From: Gymnothorax reevesii
Lineage: Eukaryota > Chordata > Actinopteri > Anguilliformes > Muraenidae
Direction: 5' to 3'
Assembly: GCA_029721435.1 (NCBI GenBank)
Contig: CM056580.1
Span: 74,983,367 to 75,047,366, forward strand
Length of the DNA: 64,000 bases
Made by a program: the position numbers and the translations under genes. Positions 1 to 11,111 of the stretch are shown here, in pieces. How positions within the stretch are numbered: the stretch's first letter is position 1; each line of letters starts with the position of its first letter. Below the pieces are notes generated by a model. The model did no database searches. It worked only from the letters and a program-made list of their open reading frames with translations, and was not told where the DNA came from.

Positions 1-317
1 AGATGTTGAGATTAGAAATCCAAGCTGAAACATGTAGCCTGTAGTTCTTCCTTCCTGCCAAATATGTCACTGTACATGTCAAATTACTGTGCAGGAGGGG
101 GAAGTACAACAGCTTTTGCAGCATATTCCCAGACTTATACAAAACATTGGCAAAAACTGAATTTTTCCACACTCTGTCCCCAACTCAAATGGATGAAATT
201 AGGGTTGAAAATCAGCAAAATGTCCGTTTAACATTCCGCAAGTTAAAGAACCAAGCCCTGCGTTCGACTTCGTAGGTCTCTGATAACACATTTGGGATGT
301 TGAACTGCTGTACTCAC

Positions 318-496
318 CATGACCTGGGCCAGTGAAACAATCTCTACCCCGCACTTTATCCCTCTCTCCACTAGGGCGTCGCTGAATGCATTAAAGAGAA
401 CCAGGCAGGACAAAGTCGGAGTCACGCCTTTTTCCTTGTTGCCCAGCAGTGACTCGGCCTTCTCTTCCCGGTCACAAATCACTAATGTAATTTCCG
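318..496 (-). CDS. acsl: acsl sixth coding exon, last one in the window
   Basis: 179 bp with acceptor TCCCACAG|CG and donor GTCATG|GTGAGT. It encodes AEITLVICDREEKAESLLGN and DALVERGIKCGVEIVSL. I see no further exon in 1-317, so the AMP-binding core lies outside the window. Confidence 0.92.
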
Positions 497-3400
497 CTGT
501 GGGAGGAAAGAGATGAAACAGAATAACAGTGAAAAAACAAAGGACAATTGTTAGGAACTGGGAGATGACAAGTACAAGGACATTGTTTGAGCTTGTATGA
601 CACTGTTTTATACTGTGGAGCACTACTTTCAATAGAAAAATAAGATTTGGTGTTAATTTTCATAAAGCACTATGATTATTCTATAGGTGTGCTATACTTT
701 CTCACCCAGGTTGAGGATGTGCACCATGGCTTCCAAGCCCAATGTGTCATAAAGCGGCACCACAGCCATGGAGAAGGTGTAACAGGCCAGTTCTGCAATT
801 ACCCACTATATCCAGCAGAGGGAGACAGAGACACCAGGTTGCACTCGGAGATCATTACTCAGGTACATTCTGTCAGTAACTTCACTGTTTTTGCTTGACT
901 GGTTAAATCTCCCATGACGACATTCGCTCATACCAGCAGGGGGGAGTGTCCAAGTAAAACTGTACCAACACCCCAACAGATGAGGGTGCTGGGAGAGGAG
1001 AGAAGAATAGAAAGTAGATGGAGGTCATACCTCTGGTCTATTCTGTGCAAAGATGCTGATGAACTGCTGGGGGTTTGGCTTGCAACCTTTTGCCAGAAGA
1101 CCAGAGCCAAGCACCTGAGCCTGTTCAGCCACCTGCAGCAGAATGGCAAAGAGAGGGACAAAGAGAGAGAGAGAGAGTGAGTGAGAGAAAGAATTAAAGA
1201 GCAAAAATGATATTGGAACAGTACACCCACGTCTAGTTTAACCAGGGAAGTCCCTTTGAGATTAAAATCTCTTTTTCAAGGGAGCTTTAGGGGGTTGGAG
1301 GGTGGGGGTTGGGGGGGACAAATTGCACAGCCAGTTAGATCAGGGGATGATTAGGTGGCAGGTCGAAAGAGCCAGGTTGGGAATTTAGCCATGACTTCGG
1401 GAAACCCCAGACTCTTATTGAAGGGTGTCATTGGATATTTAATCACCACAGTGAGTCAAGACTAGATGGTTTAACATCTCATCCTAAAGATGGCATCTCC
1501 TTCAGTACAGTGTCCCCATCACTGCACATTGGGGATTATTCCAATAGAGGGAAGATCGCAACATACTGGCCCACATAAAACTTGGTTTCCCAGGTGGTCT
1601 CCCATCCAAGTACTAACCAAGCCCATGCCTGCTTAGCTTCAGCCACACGGCTGGAACAGATAAGTAGATATTGGAGCAGTAAGCAGAATAATCACCACAG
1701 CTGACACGATCAGGGCAGCCGGGGACAGGTCAGTCCCACCAACACCTCACCTCTCTGTAGGAAATCCACTGGTACAGCTCCCCTGGCTTCCGGAATCCCA
1801 GACACGGCCCGTCCCCTGGTCACCATGACAATGACAATGGATTTCAAAGTAATTTTGTGCAGGTTAGGTCAGTACATAAATCAGTAACATACACTCAGAT
1901 TACATCAGTTAATAATACACTCATACAACACAGTAGCACAAAACAACGAGACAACTATTCAGATGTAACTTTCAACATGTATACTTATGATTAAGGGGCC
2001 TTCCCAGGTTTATTTGATGTACCTTTGTCCAGCAAAGATAAGTGTATAATAACACTGCAGTTTATTAGTTCAACACAAAAATGTACCATTCCATTGGTTT
2101 TTATTTGCACTGTTACCATGGAATTCACGTTAATAAGAAAAATCAGGATGGTCAATATCATGGCAAGCCTTACTCCCCAACCACCCAACCAAATCACGCA
2201 ATTCTTTTTTCCCCATTAGATACATGTGATATCTGCGCAATTACATGAGGATTTTGCTATATATTGTGCCTTTTTTTGTGGTTTTTCTAAAAAAAAAGAA
2301 AAATTCCTTAAATGGGTCAGTTGGATGACACACACACTCATGAAATTGATACTTTTGCCCCCATCAGAAAAGGCCAACGTGACTGCATGCAGAAACAACC
2401 AAGTCCACATTCAAAATTTGAGGCAATCATACGAGAGTAGAGAGAGGTGAACAGGCGCTGTACCACAGCACCTTCCTGTCCGCAGTAGCAGACACCCAAA
2501 AGTGCTGACCTGACACACGGAAGCCCCTCTGGAACATGTCATAGGCTGTCTTTGTGTCCTCGTAGTAGAAGTCCAGCAGAGTGTCATCTTTGAGCAGGGC
2601 TGAGCGCCTGCAGGTAGGGTCTCCCTGTAACCCAACAACATTATCAGAACTCAACACACACACACACACACGCGCACACACACGCGCACGCACACACGCA
2701 CGCACACGCACGCACACGCACGCACACGCACGCACACGCACGCACACGCACGCACACGCACGCACACGCACGCACGCACACGCACGCACACGCACACTTT
2801 CTAAACACCCTATAAAAACTGATCACACACACTATCAATACGCAGCATCAGATCTGAACCAACACTCTCAGGGCTCAGCATTACAACTATCAATACTCAG
2901 TGTCATTCTGAACATACATACTGTCAATATCCAGTATCAGAAATGAACACACTAACTGACAATATTCAGTATCAGAGGGTAAACATAAAAAACTATCAAT
3001 ATTCGGTATCGTAACTGAACACACGCATGTCAATATTCAGAATCAACTGAAAACAGAAAACTGTCGATACTCAGTATCAGAACTGAACGCACAGATGTTG
3101 TCAATACTGAGGATCAGGACTGAAAACACACTGTCAATACTCAGAATAGGAACTGAACAAACAATGTCAAAACTCAGCATTAAAACTGAACACGCAAACT
3201 GTCAATACTCAGAAGCTGAACACATGCATTGTTAATATTTAGGATCAAGATCGGACAAGCACACGGTCAATACTCAGTGTGACATTACATTACATTACAT
3301 TTATTTAGCAAACACTTTATCCAAAGTCACTTATCAAAACTGAACAATGTCAAAACTTTGCATTAAAACCAAACACACTAACTCAATACTCAGCATCAGA

Positions 3401-4257
3401 TTTGAATATACACATTGTTCATACTCCGTATCAGAACTGAAAACACTTGCTGTCAGTACTCAGTATCAGAACTAAACACCCTCACTGAAAATACTCAGCA
3501 ACTCAACACACGCTGTCAAAACACCCTGTAAGAATTGAAGACTCACGCTGCCAATACACAGTATCACAACTCAACATATTTTCTCAACATATAAAAACAC
3601 AAACGACGGCACACTTGCGCGCCAATCGCATCTGTAAACACACCTACACATTTAAAAGTGAAATCCTGCTCGCACAGAAACATCTATGCACATGTATACT
3701 CATGGAAGACACAACATGTACCCATTCACAAATTCAAATATTGCCAACAGGCATCAAACTCAAAATGAGTGGATATCCAAAAAAAACAATTAAGTTTATC
3801 AGTTTGAACATTAAATATCTTTGAACTCAATTGAATATAGGTCGAAATTTGATCATCGTTGCATTCAGTTTTCATTCACGCTTTACACAACGTCCCAACT
3901 TCATTGGAATTGGGGTTTGTACATACACACAAACATAGTCACATAAAGGTCATTTCATTACCAGGTATAAATGTCCCTCTCTCAAACACTCACAGTGTTG
4001 AGGACTCGTGCTCTAACCTGTATCGGTGTGGACTGGGAGTGCAGGTCACAGGGCGGGCGGATGGGGCGGGGCCGAGTGACCAGCCAATAGGCGGTGAGGG
4101 ATGCCAGGGCCCCCAGGCCAAGCAGGGAGGATGAGGACAGGGAGAACGAGGACAGCGAGTAGGGCAGGGAGGGGAGGAGGCTCCAGATTTCATCCGCTTC
4201 TGGCAGACGCATCCCTCCGCCTGAGCGAAGGGACCGCAACCACTCCTGAAGCTGCAT
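318..4257 (-). CDS. acsl: Long-chain acyl-CoA synthetase, ACSL1/5/6 group; 5' six coding exons, gene continues off the left edge
   Basis: The enzyme family activates long-chain fatty acids to acyl-CoA at ER and outer mitochondrial membranes using ATP. Coding exons: 4257-4018, 2624-2510, 1815-1751, 1132-1031, 805-706, 496-318 (801 bp, 267 codons, phases consistent). Visible features: an N-terminal hydrophobic anchor LLGLGALASLTAYWLV (about residues 45-60), then TRPRPIRPPCDL, RRSALL, GDGPCLGFRKP, QFISIFAQNRPEW, ELACYTFSMAVVPLYDTLG and ALVERGIKCGVEIVSL. The AMP-binding SGTTG motif lies in exons beyond coordinate 1. The N-terminus resembles ACSL1/6, while VICD and EKGVTPTL resemble ACSL5, so I do not assign a paralogue; a fish-retained ACSL2-type gene is another possibility. 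Confidence 0.9.
706..805 (-). CDS. acsl: acsl fifth coding exon
   Basis: 100 bp with acceptor GGATATAG|TGG and donor CCTGG|GTGAGG. It encodes WVIAELACYTFSMAVVPLYD and TLGLEAMVHILNL, part of the conserved nucleotide-binding fold of long-chain acyl-CoA synthetases. Confidence 0.92.
1031..1132 (-). CDS. acsl: acsl fourth coding exon
   Basis: A 102-bp phase-0 exon with acceptor TGCTGCAG|GTG and donor CCAGAG|GTATGA. It encodes VAEQAQVLGSGLLAKGCKPN, then PQQFISIFAQNRPE, a hallmark ACSL segment. Confidence 0.92.
1240..1655 (-). mobile_element. 5S rRNA-derived SINE (SINE3 type)
   Basis: On the minus strand the head (about 1655-1565) matches the internal promoter half of 5S rRNA: GAAGCTAAGCAGG, TGGTTAGTACTTGGATGGG, AGACC and CCTGGGAA. 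The body then carries the fish 5S-SINE motifs GATGGGGACACTGTACTG, GATGAGATGTTAAAC and a T-rich 3' end. It lies in the intron between the third and fourth acsl coding exons. The 5' third of 5S is missing, so this is not an rRNA gene. Confidence 0.8.
1751..1815 (-). CDS. acsl: acsl third coding exon
   Basis: 65 bp with acceptor GTGACCAG|GG and donor AGAGAG|GTGAGG. It encodes DGPCLGFRKPGELYQWISYR, a strongly conserved ACSL block. No long open frame marks this exon, so it was found by homology. Confidence 0.9.
2510..2624 (-). CDS. acsl: acsl second coding exon
   Basis: 115 bp with acceptor GGGTTACAG|GGA and donor GTCAG|GTCAGC. It encodes GDPTCRRSALLKDDTLLDFY and then KTAYDMFQRGFRVS, matching the conserved N-terminal domain of ACSL1/5/6. 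A large CA-rich microsatellite lies only about 20 bases upstream of the acceptor. Confidence 0.92.
2654..2800. repeat. (CA)n / (CGCACA)n microsatellite
   Basis: About 147 bases of CA dinucleotides interspersed with regular CG steps, giving hexamer-like ACGCAC repeats. It ends about 30 bases upstream of the acsl exon at 2624-2510 and overlaps its probable branch-point region. Confidence 0.95.
2825..3590. repeat. Degenerate minisatellite, unit about 33-40 bp
   Basis: A recurring core such as CTGTCAATACTCAGTATCAG followed by AACTGAACACAC repeats roughly twenty times with heavy divergence across the acsl intron between 4018 and 2624. It is interrupted at about 3279-3330 by an unrelated ACATTACATTACATTTA stretch followed by TTATCCAAAGTCACTTA, a string common in teleost interspersed repeats. 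Confidence 0.8.
3790..3925. mobile_element. Solo Tc1-like terminal inverted repeat
   Basis: The stretch from TCAATTGAATATAGG to CAACGTCCCAACTTCATTGG and AATTGGGGTTTGTAC parallels the right terminal repeat of the Tc1 copy ending at 46930. Only one end is present and no transposase is seen, so it is a relic. Confidence 0.65.
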
Positions 4258-4259
4258 CA
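4018..4259 (-). CDS. acsl: acsl first coding exon (ATG at 4257): membrane anchor
   Basis: The acceptor TCTCACCCAG|TG lies two bases before the ATG, and the donor is ATACAG|GTTAGA. The exon encodes MQLQEWLRSLRSGG, a variable stretch, the hydrophobic anchor and TRPRPIRPPCDLHSQSTPIQ. ACSL1 and ACSL6 likewise start with MQ in their second exon. The acceptor and the first 16 or so exon bases are the seed of the 70-bp minisatellite that begins immediately upstream. Confidence 0.88.
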
Positions 4260-5709
4260 CTGGGTGAGAGGACAGTTACACACTCCCACTCTATCCATAA
4301 TCACTGGGACACGACCTGGAGCTGCATCACTGGGCAAGAGGACAGTTACACACTCCCACTCTATCCATAATCACTGGGACACGACCTGGAGCTGCATCAC
4401 TGGGCGAGAGGACAGTTACACACTCCCACACTATCCATAATCACTGGGACACGACCTGGAGCTGCATCACTGGGCGAGAGGACAGTTACACACTCCCACT
4501 CTATCCATAATCACTGGGACACGACCTGGAGCTGCATCACTGGGCGAGAGGACAGTTACACACTCCCACTCTATCCATAATCACTGGGACACGACCTGGA
4601 GCTGCATCACTGGGCGAGAGGACAGTTACACACTCCCATACTATCCATAATCACTGGGACACGACCTGGAGCTGCATCACTGGGCGACAGGACAGTTACA
4701 CATTCCCATACTATCCATAATCACTGGGACATGACCTGGAGCTGCATCACTGGGCGAGAGGACAGTTACACATTCCCACACTATCCATAATCACTGGGAC
4801 ACAACCTGGAGCTGCATCACTGGGCGAGAGGACAGTTACACACTCCCATACTATCCATAATCACTGGGACACGACCTGGAGCTGCATCACTGGGCGAGAG
4901 AACAGTTACACACTCCCACTCTATCCATAATCACTGGGACACGACCTGGAGCTGCATCACTGGGCGAGAGGACAGTTACACACTCCCACTCTATCCATAA
5001 TCACTGGGACACGACCTGGAGCTGCATCACTGGGCGAGAGGACAGTTACACACTCCCACTCTATCCATAATCACTGGGACATGACCTGGAGCTGCATCAC
5101 TGGGCAAGAGGACAGTTACACACTCCCACTCTTTCCATAATCACTGGGACACGACCTGGAGCTGCATCACTGGGCGAGAGGACAGTTACACACTCCCACT
5201 CTATCCATAATCACTGGGACATGACCTGGAGCTGCATCACTGGGCGAGAAGACAGTTACACACTCCCACTCTATCCATAATCACTGGGACATGACCTGGA
5301 GCTGCATCACTGGGCGAGAGGACAATTACACACTCCCACTCTATCCATAATCACTGGGACACGACCTGGAGCTGCATCACTGGGCGAGAGGACAATTACA
5401 TACTCCCACTCTATCCATAATCACTGGGACACGACCTGGAGCTGCATCACTGGGCGAGAGGACAGTTACACACTCCCACACTATCCATAATCACTGGGAC
5501 ATGATCTGGAGCTGCATCACTGGGCGAGAGGACAGTTACACACTCCCACTCTATCCATAATCACTGGGACACGACCTGGAGCTGCATCACTGGGCGAGAG
5601 GACAGTTACACACTCCCACTCTATCCATAATCACTGGGACACGACCTGGAGCTGCATCACTGGGCGACAGGACAGTTACACACTCCCAAACTATCCATAA
5701 TCACTAAGA
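4251..5709. repeat. 70-bp minisatellite (about 21 copies) carrying duplicated acsl splice acceptors
   Basis: Units begin at 4251, 4321, 4391 and so on to 5651 with an exact 70-bp period and only a few substitutions per unit. Read on the minus strand, each unit contains TGTCCTCTCGCCCAG then TGATGCAGCTCCAGG. This duplicates the real intron-exon border of the first acsl coding exon (TGTCCTCTCACCCAG then TGATGCAGCTTCAGG). Each copy therefore holds a pyrimidine-rich 3' splice site, an ATG and a short frame, MQLQVVSQ, ended by TGA. The unit nearest the exon is the functional one; the rest lie in the upstream intron. Confidence 0.95.
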
Positions 5710-8700
5710 CACAAGCAGAATTCTAATCATACCAGCTGGACGCTCAACACAAGCCCAATTTTTCATTCATTGAAAATCATCACCGACAGGTAGGTGGATG
5801 TGAATGAGAGTCAAATACAATAACTGGGAGACTCAATATAACAGGGAACCATTATGGTGAGTTAATAAAGTCCATTTAATAATTGCACTACTTTATTCTG
5901 CAATTCCACTGCAACAGGGTACATTCAAATTGAAGCCATAATAATGACATCAAACTCTATTAAGAATCTTATTAAATGACGGGTAGATCACAGTAATTTA
6001 TTGAATCGCACTGGGACCTCATATGACTGTCCAACCGCAATGGACAACAGGCTGAACAGCGGAGTACTGTTGTTTTCAGTGCCCCGACCCCCTAAACCAC
6101 CGCTCATCCTCACACCAGACACGAGCTGCGTGAGACCGCAGAGACCTGAATGGACTGGGGTTGTACCAGGAAAATGCGGGAGGCCGACTCCGATTGGCCC
6201 AGACAGAACAGGCGCTAAGGTTACTCTTGGCCACAATGTGACGGCTATTACAGCGGCACTGGGCACCGTGGTGAGAAAGAAATGAAAGGCTGGAAAAGAG
6301 GACAGTAAAACAGGAATGCAGGAGAAAACTGGAGCATACTGCAGAAAAATATGACCAGGAAAAAAGAAATAAGAAGGAGGGACTGGAAATGGTGAAAGAA
6401 AAGATGAGGTGCTTGGGGGAGGGGCGATGCGGTTTGGCTGGGTTAAGTGGTAAAATGGGGTGAGGGGGCGGTGCGGGAGAGTGACTGACGGCACAGGATC
6501 TCCACCCATTGGTCTACATCTCTATCCATTGGTTGATATGTTTGTACACCAAGCTTTTACATTTTTCCAAAATGCACTGAAACAATAGTGTCAGTAACTC
6601 ACCAAAAGATTTACTGGCACAACAACAGCAAGAAACTAACCACAGCGGTGGATAAACAAAACAACCACAAACATATTTCAGGAGCCCTTTCACCTCACTC
6701 AACTTTTTCCTTATAAATACTCAACTCATGCTCTGTTCCTGCAACTGCAAGCAAGTGGTCTCCCCCTCTACTTCTAAGCTCCTTTTTGCTACACCATAGA
6801 AACAACCCCACAATCAAATAAATCTCTCCCCTCTCCCCTCAACCTCTCACCTACTTCCTACCCCCCCACCCCCATTTTCCAAAAGAAAGAGGATAAAGAG
6901 TGATGTCACCCCCCTCTCCGCCAGTCGCTCCGCCAAACGCCCTCCCTCTCTTCCCCCGATTTAAAGACACAACGTCGCAACCATACCTCATACTTTTTCA
7001 ACATGGACAGATTCATCAAAGCCTGCTTAACGGGGACACAAGTCTAAACATGGAAATTTCAGCACCCAGCCATAGACTCAACACTTTACCAACGAACTCA
7101 AAAACTTGTTCTGTAGGGGAGTTGAGGGAGATCTGCTGACAGACAAATAAGTGAAGCTTCGAGCAGTCAGAGTATATGATCTTTGCAGCAGCCCACGTGG
7201 GAATCCCACTGTTTTGATGGAAAAGCACAAATATACATCTCTCAATATTCCCCATAATATCATTTTATGTTGTTGGAAGAAAATGATGCAAAGAAGAACA
7301 TTCCTCCCGTTTATATCCGAGTAGTGGTTTTCCCCCTCATTCCTTCACAGCAATTAATAAAGCCCATTGTTAGAGATGGACAGAGTTTTACCATTCTAGC
7401 GCATACTGGCAGAGTACAGGCACAGAGAAAGGGAGATATTGGAGAGGAGAGGGAGAGCGACACAGCCAAATTACTCAGAACAACATAAAGGACAGCACCA
7501 TTAATCAGTGTGCTGGGCGTAATCAAGTTTACTACAAACAAAGCACCTACAGAAGTGAGTCACTGTGTGCTGATAGAGGGCTGCTTCAGTTTTTTTTATG
7601 CTCTAACAATCATAAGAAACAAGAAATTACAGCTGAAATATTCCGAACTCTACCACTCTCAGGTTACGACACTCTTAATGTCAATGTCTTAACTGCATAG
7701 CAGACATGACATGACAGAACTTGAAGAGGAATTTGGCAGCAGCTTCAGGTGGCAGAGTGTTCCCAAGAAATGAAAGTAGCAGGTTAAATTAAAAAAAAAA
7801 AAAAAAAAGTAGCCAGTCAAGAGTTGAATATGGCACTGGGCCTGTGGGGGGGTCCTTAGGCATGCTCTCTCGGAAAAGTTTTTTTTAAATGATGCATTTT
7901 GGTGCATTCTACTGCACTTTAGACACTTAATGCAAGTATTTTCCAGAGAAAAGATGTCAGGATTTTCTGGTCAAACTTAAATGTTTTATTTTTATTATTA
8001 TTATTTTTTTTAAAGTTGAATCTCCCTAATTTATTAAGCAACAGCCTCTATTTCAATCACAATCCTAACCAGAGCCACGAACACCATAACATTTCGGACA
8101 AAAACCAAGCATAAATTAACTTGAACACCATAGAAAATATTTATTTGAAGCATTTCTTGCATTTTATCATTATTTATTCTTTATCTGACATCAGTAACCT
8201 GACTTATTTCAGTTCTTATCATTCATCATCACGTCTTTGTTTAAATGTCAGAGGCTTCTTCTTTGACACTGATTTAATAGCCATTTGTTATCACAACATG
8301 GAGATTCAACGTAAAACTCGAGTAAGTTCCAAAGAAAACTGCAGCAATATCTCTAATAAAAACTGCATTCAACCCCTGGCAAAAATGATGGAATCTCCAC
8401 ACACAAAGGATGTTCATCTAGCTTTTACACTTTGCAGCAAATGAACAAATTGCAGATATGACACAAATCAATTTTTGTTCATTGGCTTGTCATTCAGCCT
8501 TCATGAAGCACAGACAAATTAGATTGATTATTTTAATTAATGGAATATTTTTTCTTTATCTAGTAAAGGAAAAAAATAAAGCATCATTCATTCACTAGAC
8601 ATTTATTGGGTTGATATTAAGCACAGCTGAAAAAGTGAGTTTTTCATATGTCAGTCACGGTCTTAAAATTTCCAGGCGAGTGGCAAAAAGCTTGCCAAGG

Positions 8701-10150
8701 AATTCAGGCCGAGCTTTTTTGCGGTCCTCCTGGCTCATTCCAAGGCTGGGGCAACTGGAACAATGAAAAGATTGGATTTCCGCTGCATTTTTCACAAGAA
8801 ACTTCTTTGCTGTGACGTGCTTTACTCCTAGATAATTCATTCTGAGCTACAGGGCCCATGCTGATGCATAACAAGTGTAAGCATAACATGCTGAGATTTT
8901 GAGAAGCATCCTGAACCTATTCTCCAAAATAAGCTTAAACCTCTTAATACAGTGGCATGGGCCAAATAGATCTCTATCCTGAGAATAAAGAAACAAAGTT
9001 CAGATTTACTAAGAAAAAAATTACTTTTTTTATTCAAACATTTATATCTGAAATTCAAGACGGAATAAAACGAAAACAAAATCATCAGCATGATGAAATT
9101 GTCAGTTGCATTACAGGGGCTTACCTCAACAGCTGCTTAACCTAACATGGCTCAAAAGAATCAATGGGTCATTCCATGGCAAACTGAATAAAGCTTCCTC
9201 CTCCCCCCCCCTCCGACCCCCTCCAATTTCCATGAAACTTATTTTGCGAATAGCCCTTAGTACCAATAGTGATATACTAAAATTTCAGGAGGCATTTTGC
9301 AAGGAACAATGAGCAGCTATACCCCCAGCCCCCCTTTCCCACCCCACCCCACTTATAGGCATATTTTGTGTGATGATTTTGACCTACATGACCTACAGTT
9401 CGATATGGATCCAATAAAAGATGAAAGAAATGAACATATGAAGGAACAGACTTTGATTTGAGTGCTCCTCTGTTCCTTGATTTGTTCATGTTTGGTCCTT
9501 TTCTCTGAGCACCGACCTCTGACATTAGAGATGCTGAAGCGCAGGGGGTTCCTTTATTTTGATGAAAGAAATGTGTTTTGCCTGACCATTCGTGTTTTCT
9601 TCAAAAAAAATTATTATTAGTTTTTTTTACCTATTTTACAAATTCAGCTAAGGTAAGCAAACTTTTGAGCACAACTGTGACTGCTTATGATACAGGAGTA
9701 ATAATACTTTTCTTATAATGAATAAGAACAAAGAACTACTTATGACTGAAAGCAATGAGAATCAAACCCCAACTTGTAGAATTATTCAATGAAATCTAGG
9801 CCCAGAACCCCAAAATTATTTTTAAAAAAAGTGTTGCTGGTGCCTTTCATTCACAGCAGACGATTTGAAATGTGTCAAATACAACTTTTGTATGTGAAAG
9901 GACATAAAGGCACAGTAAGAGCACCTGGAAGCAGTTTTCCACATCCAGTGATTGCTTCCTTCTGGCCCTCCTTGAGCCAGTTGAACATCCATTTCCTCCA
10001 CACAAATCTAAAGCACAATTTCAGTCCATTTGTTTATAGACCATTAGCAAATCAGCTCCTAAGCCTCTTGATCTAGTCATGCAAGCATTTCTTCTACAAT
10101 AGCAACAGGAGCATGTCAAAAGTACACAGAAAAGGTAGATGCCGACAGAG
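5710..10150. other. Probable acsl intron 1, no gene seen
   Basis: AT-rich DNA without recognisable coding sequence. Notable pieces are a poly-A run at 7791-7808 and a C-rich stretch with GGGTCATTCCATGGC near 9170-9360 that resembles a dispersed teleost repeat. A 173-codon minus-strand open frame at 5988-6509 is Pro/Ser-rich and has no domain I recognise. Confidence 0.5.
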
Positions 10151-10159
10151 AAAATATTC

Positions 10160-10495
10160 ATTTAAAAATCCATTATCTACACTGTTTCTTCCTCGCTAGG
10201 GCCGCCGGGGAGATGGACCCTATCCCAGCTGACTCTGGGCAAAAGGCAGGAACACCCCCTAGACAGCTGACCAATCCATCACAGGGCACACATGCCATTT
10301 GCACGCCGTTCACTTGCACACTCACACATATGGGCAATTTAGAGTCCCCATGCATGTTTTTGGACTGTGGAAGGAAACCCAGTGAACATGGGGAGGACAC
10401 GCAAACTCCACACGGAAAGGCCCCAGGCTGGATCCGAACCCACAGCCCTCTTGCTGCGAGGCGGCAGTGCTAATGCGCCACCGAGCTGCCCCTCA
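10160..10495 (-). mobile_element. Interspersed retroelement 3' end (L2/SINE-like)
   Basis: The block contains CCTATCCCAGCTGACTCTGG, CATCACAGGGCACACA, TTTTTGGACTGTGGAAGG and AACCCACAGCCCTCTTGCTG, ending in GCCACCGAGCTGCCC. This series is a familiar multi-copy signature in fish genomes, usually annotated as a non-LTR retroelement tail or a derived SINE. Orientation and exact family are uncertain. Confidence 0.6.
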
Positions 10496-10792
10496 TTTAA
10501 AGCGCAAGCTGCGTGCAGACTCACTGTTCTGAGCAATGTATGAGGCTCTCAGGAGAGAAAAGCACAGTGAACTGCTGTGGTTTCTCTAATTAATGCTCAA
10601 CTAAACTTTGCCGTTGGAAGTAATATTTGGTCTCCGTGTCACCTGCATAAAACTTCACCAACATTCTGACACCAAGCTCAGTAGATTCTCAGGTGTGACA
10701 AATAAAGTTGAACTGGTAATAAAGAAGCTTTTGAAAGGGATTCATCATCATCAAAAACCATTGAATAGTACAGGCAAAGCTCATACTCCATC

Positions 10793-11111
10793 TAGGGCTG
10801 GGCGATATATTGATATTATATCGATATCGTGATGCAAACTAAAATATCGTCGCGGAGTTTGACTATCGTAATATCGTGATATGTAATACGTGTTGGCTTT
10901 CCTGGTTTAAAAAGCTGAATTACAGTAATGGGTTGCATTTTTCTGCACTTGTAAGACTGTTGAAGCTGTTGCCTGCACCTGTTTCATCGTTATGTCCACA
11001 TTATTAATAAGTGGTTATAAAAAATATTATTGTGTAAATATTTTGATCGATATCGAGGTATTCGGTCACAGATATCGGGATATTAGATTTTGTCCATATC
11101 GCCCAGCCCTA
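10793..11111. mobile_element. hAT-type MITE with perfect 8-bp target duplication
   Basis: 319 bp bounded by TAGGGCTGGGCGATAT and its inverse ATATCGCCCAGCCCTA, and flanked by the direct repeat ACTCCATC at 10785-10792 and 11112-11119. An 8-bp duplication is the hAT hallmark. The interior is rich in ATATCG motifs and has no open frame. Confidence 0.9.

Noticed and set aside
1..317. Further acsl exon at the left edge
   Set aside because: No ACSL-like peptide in any minus-strand frame and no suitable splice pair. The next exon must be outside the window.
1560..1655. 5S rRNA gene on the minus strand
   Set aside because: Only the internal-promoter half of 5S is present and it runs into a SINE body, so it is a 5S-derived SINE.
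2427..2838. Long open frames of alternating Cys/Val/Arg/Ala residues on both strands
   Set aside because: They are translations of the CA/CG microsatellite. Only the 2510-2624 segment is a real exon.
4251..5709. CRISPR-like regular repeat array
   Set aside because: Units are contiguous 70-bp tandem copies with no unique spacers, in a vertebrate intron. It is a minisatellite.
5988..6509. 173-codon minus-strand open frame
   Set aside because: Pro/Ser/Phe-rich with no recognisable domain and no splice-consistent partner. It probably arises from pyrimidine-rich DNA.
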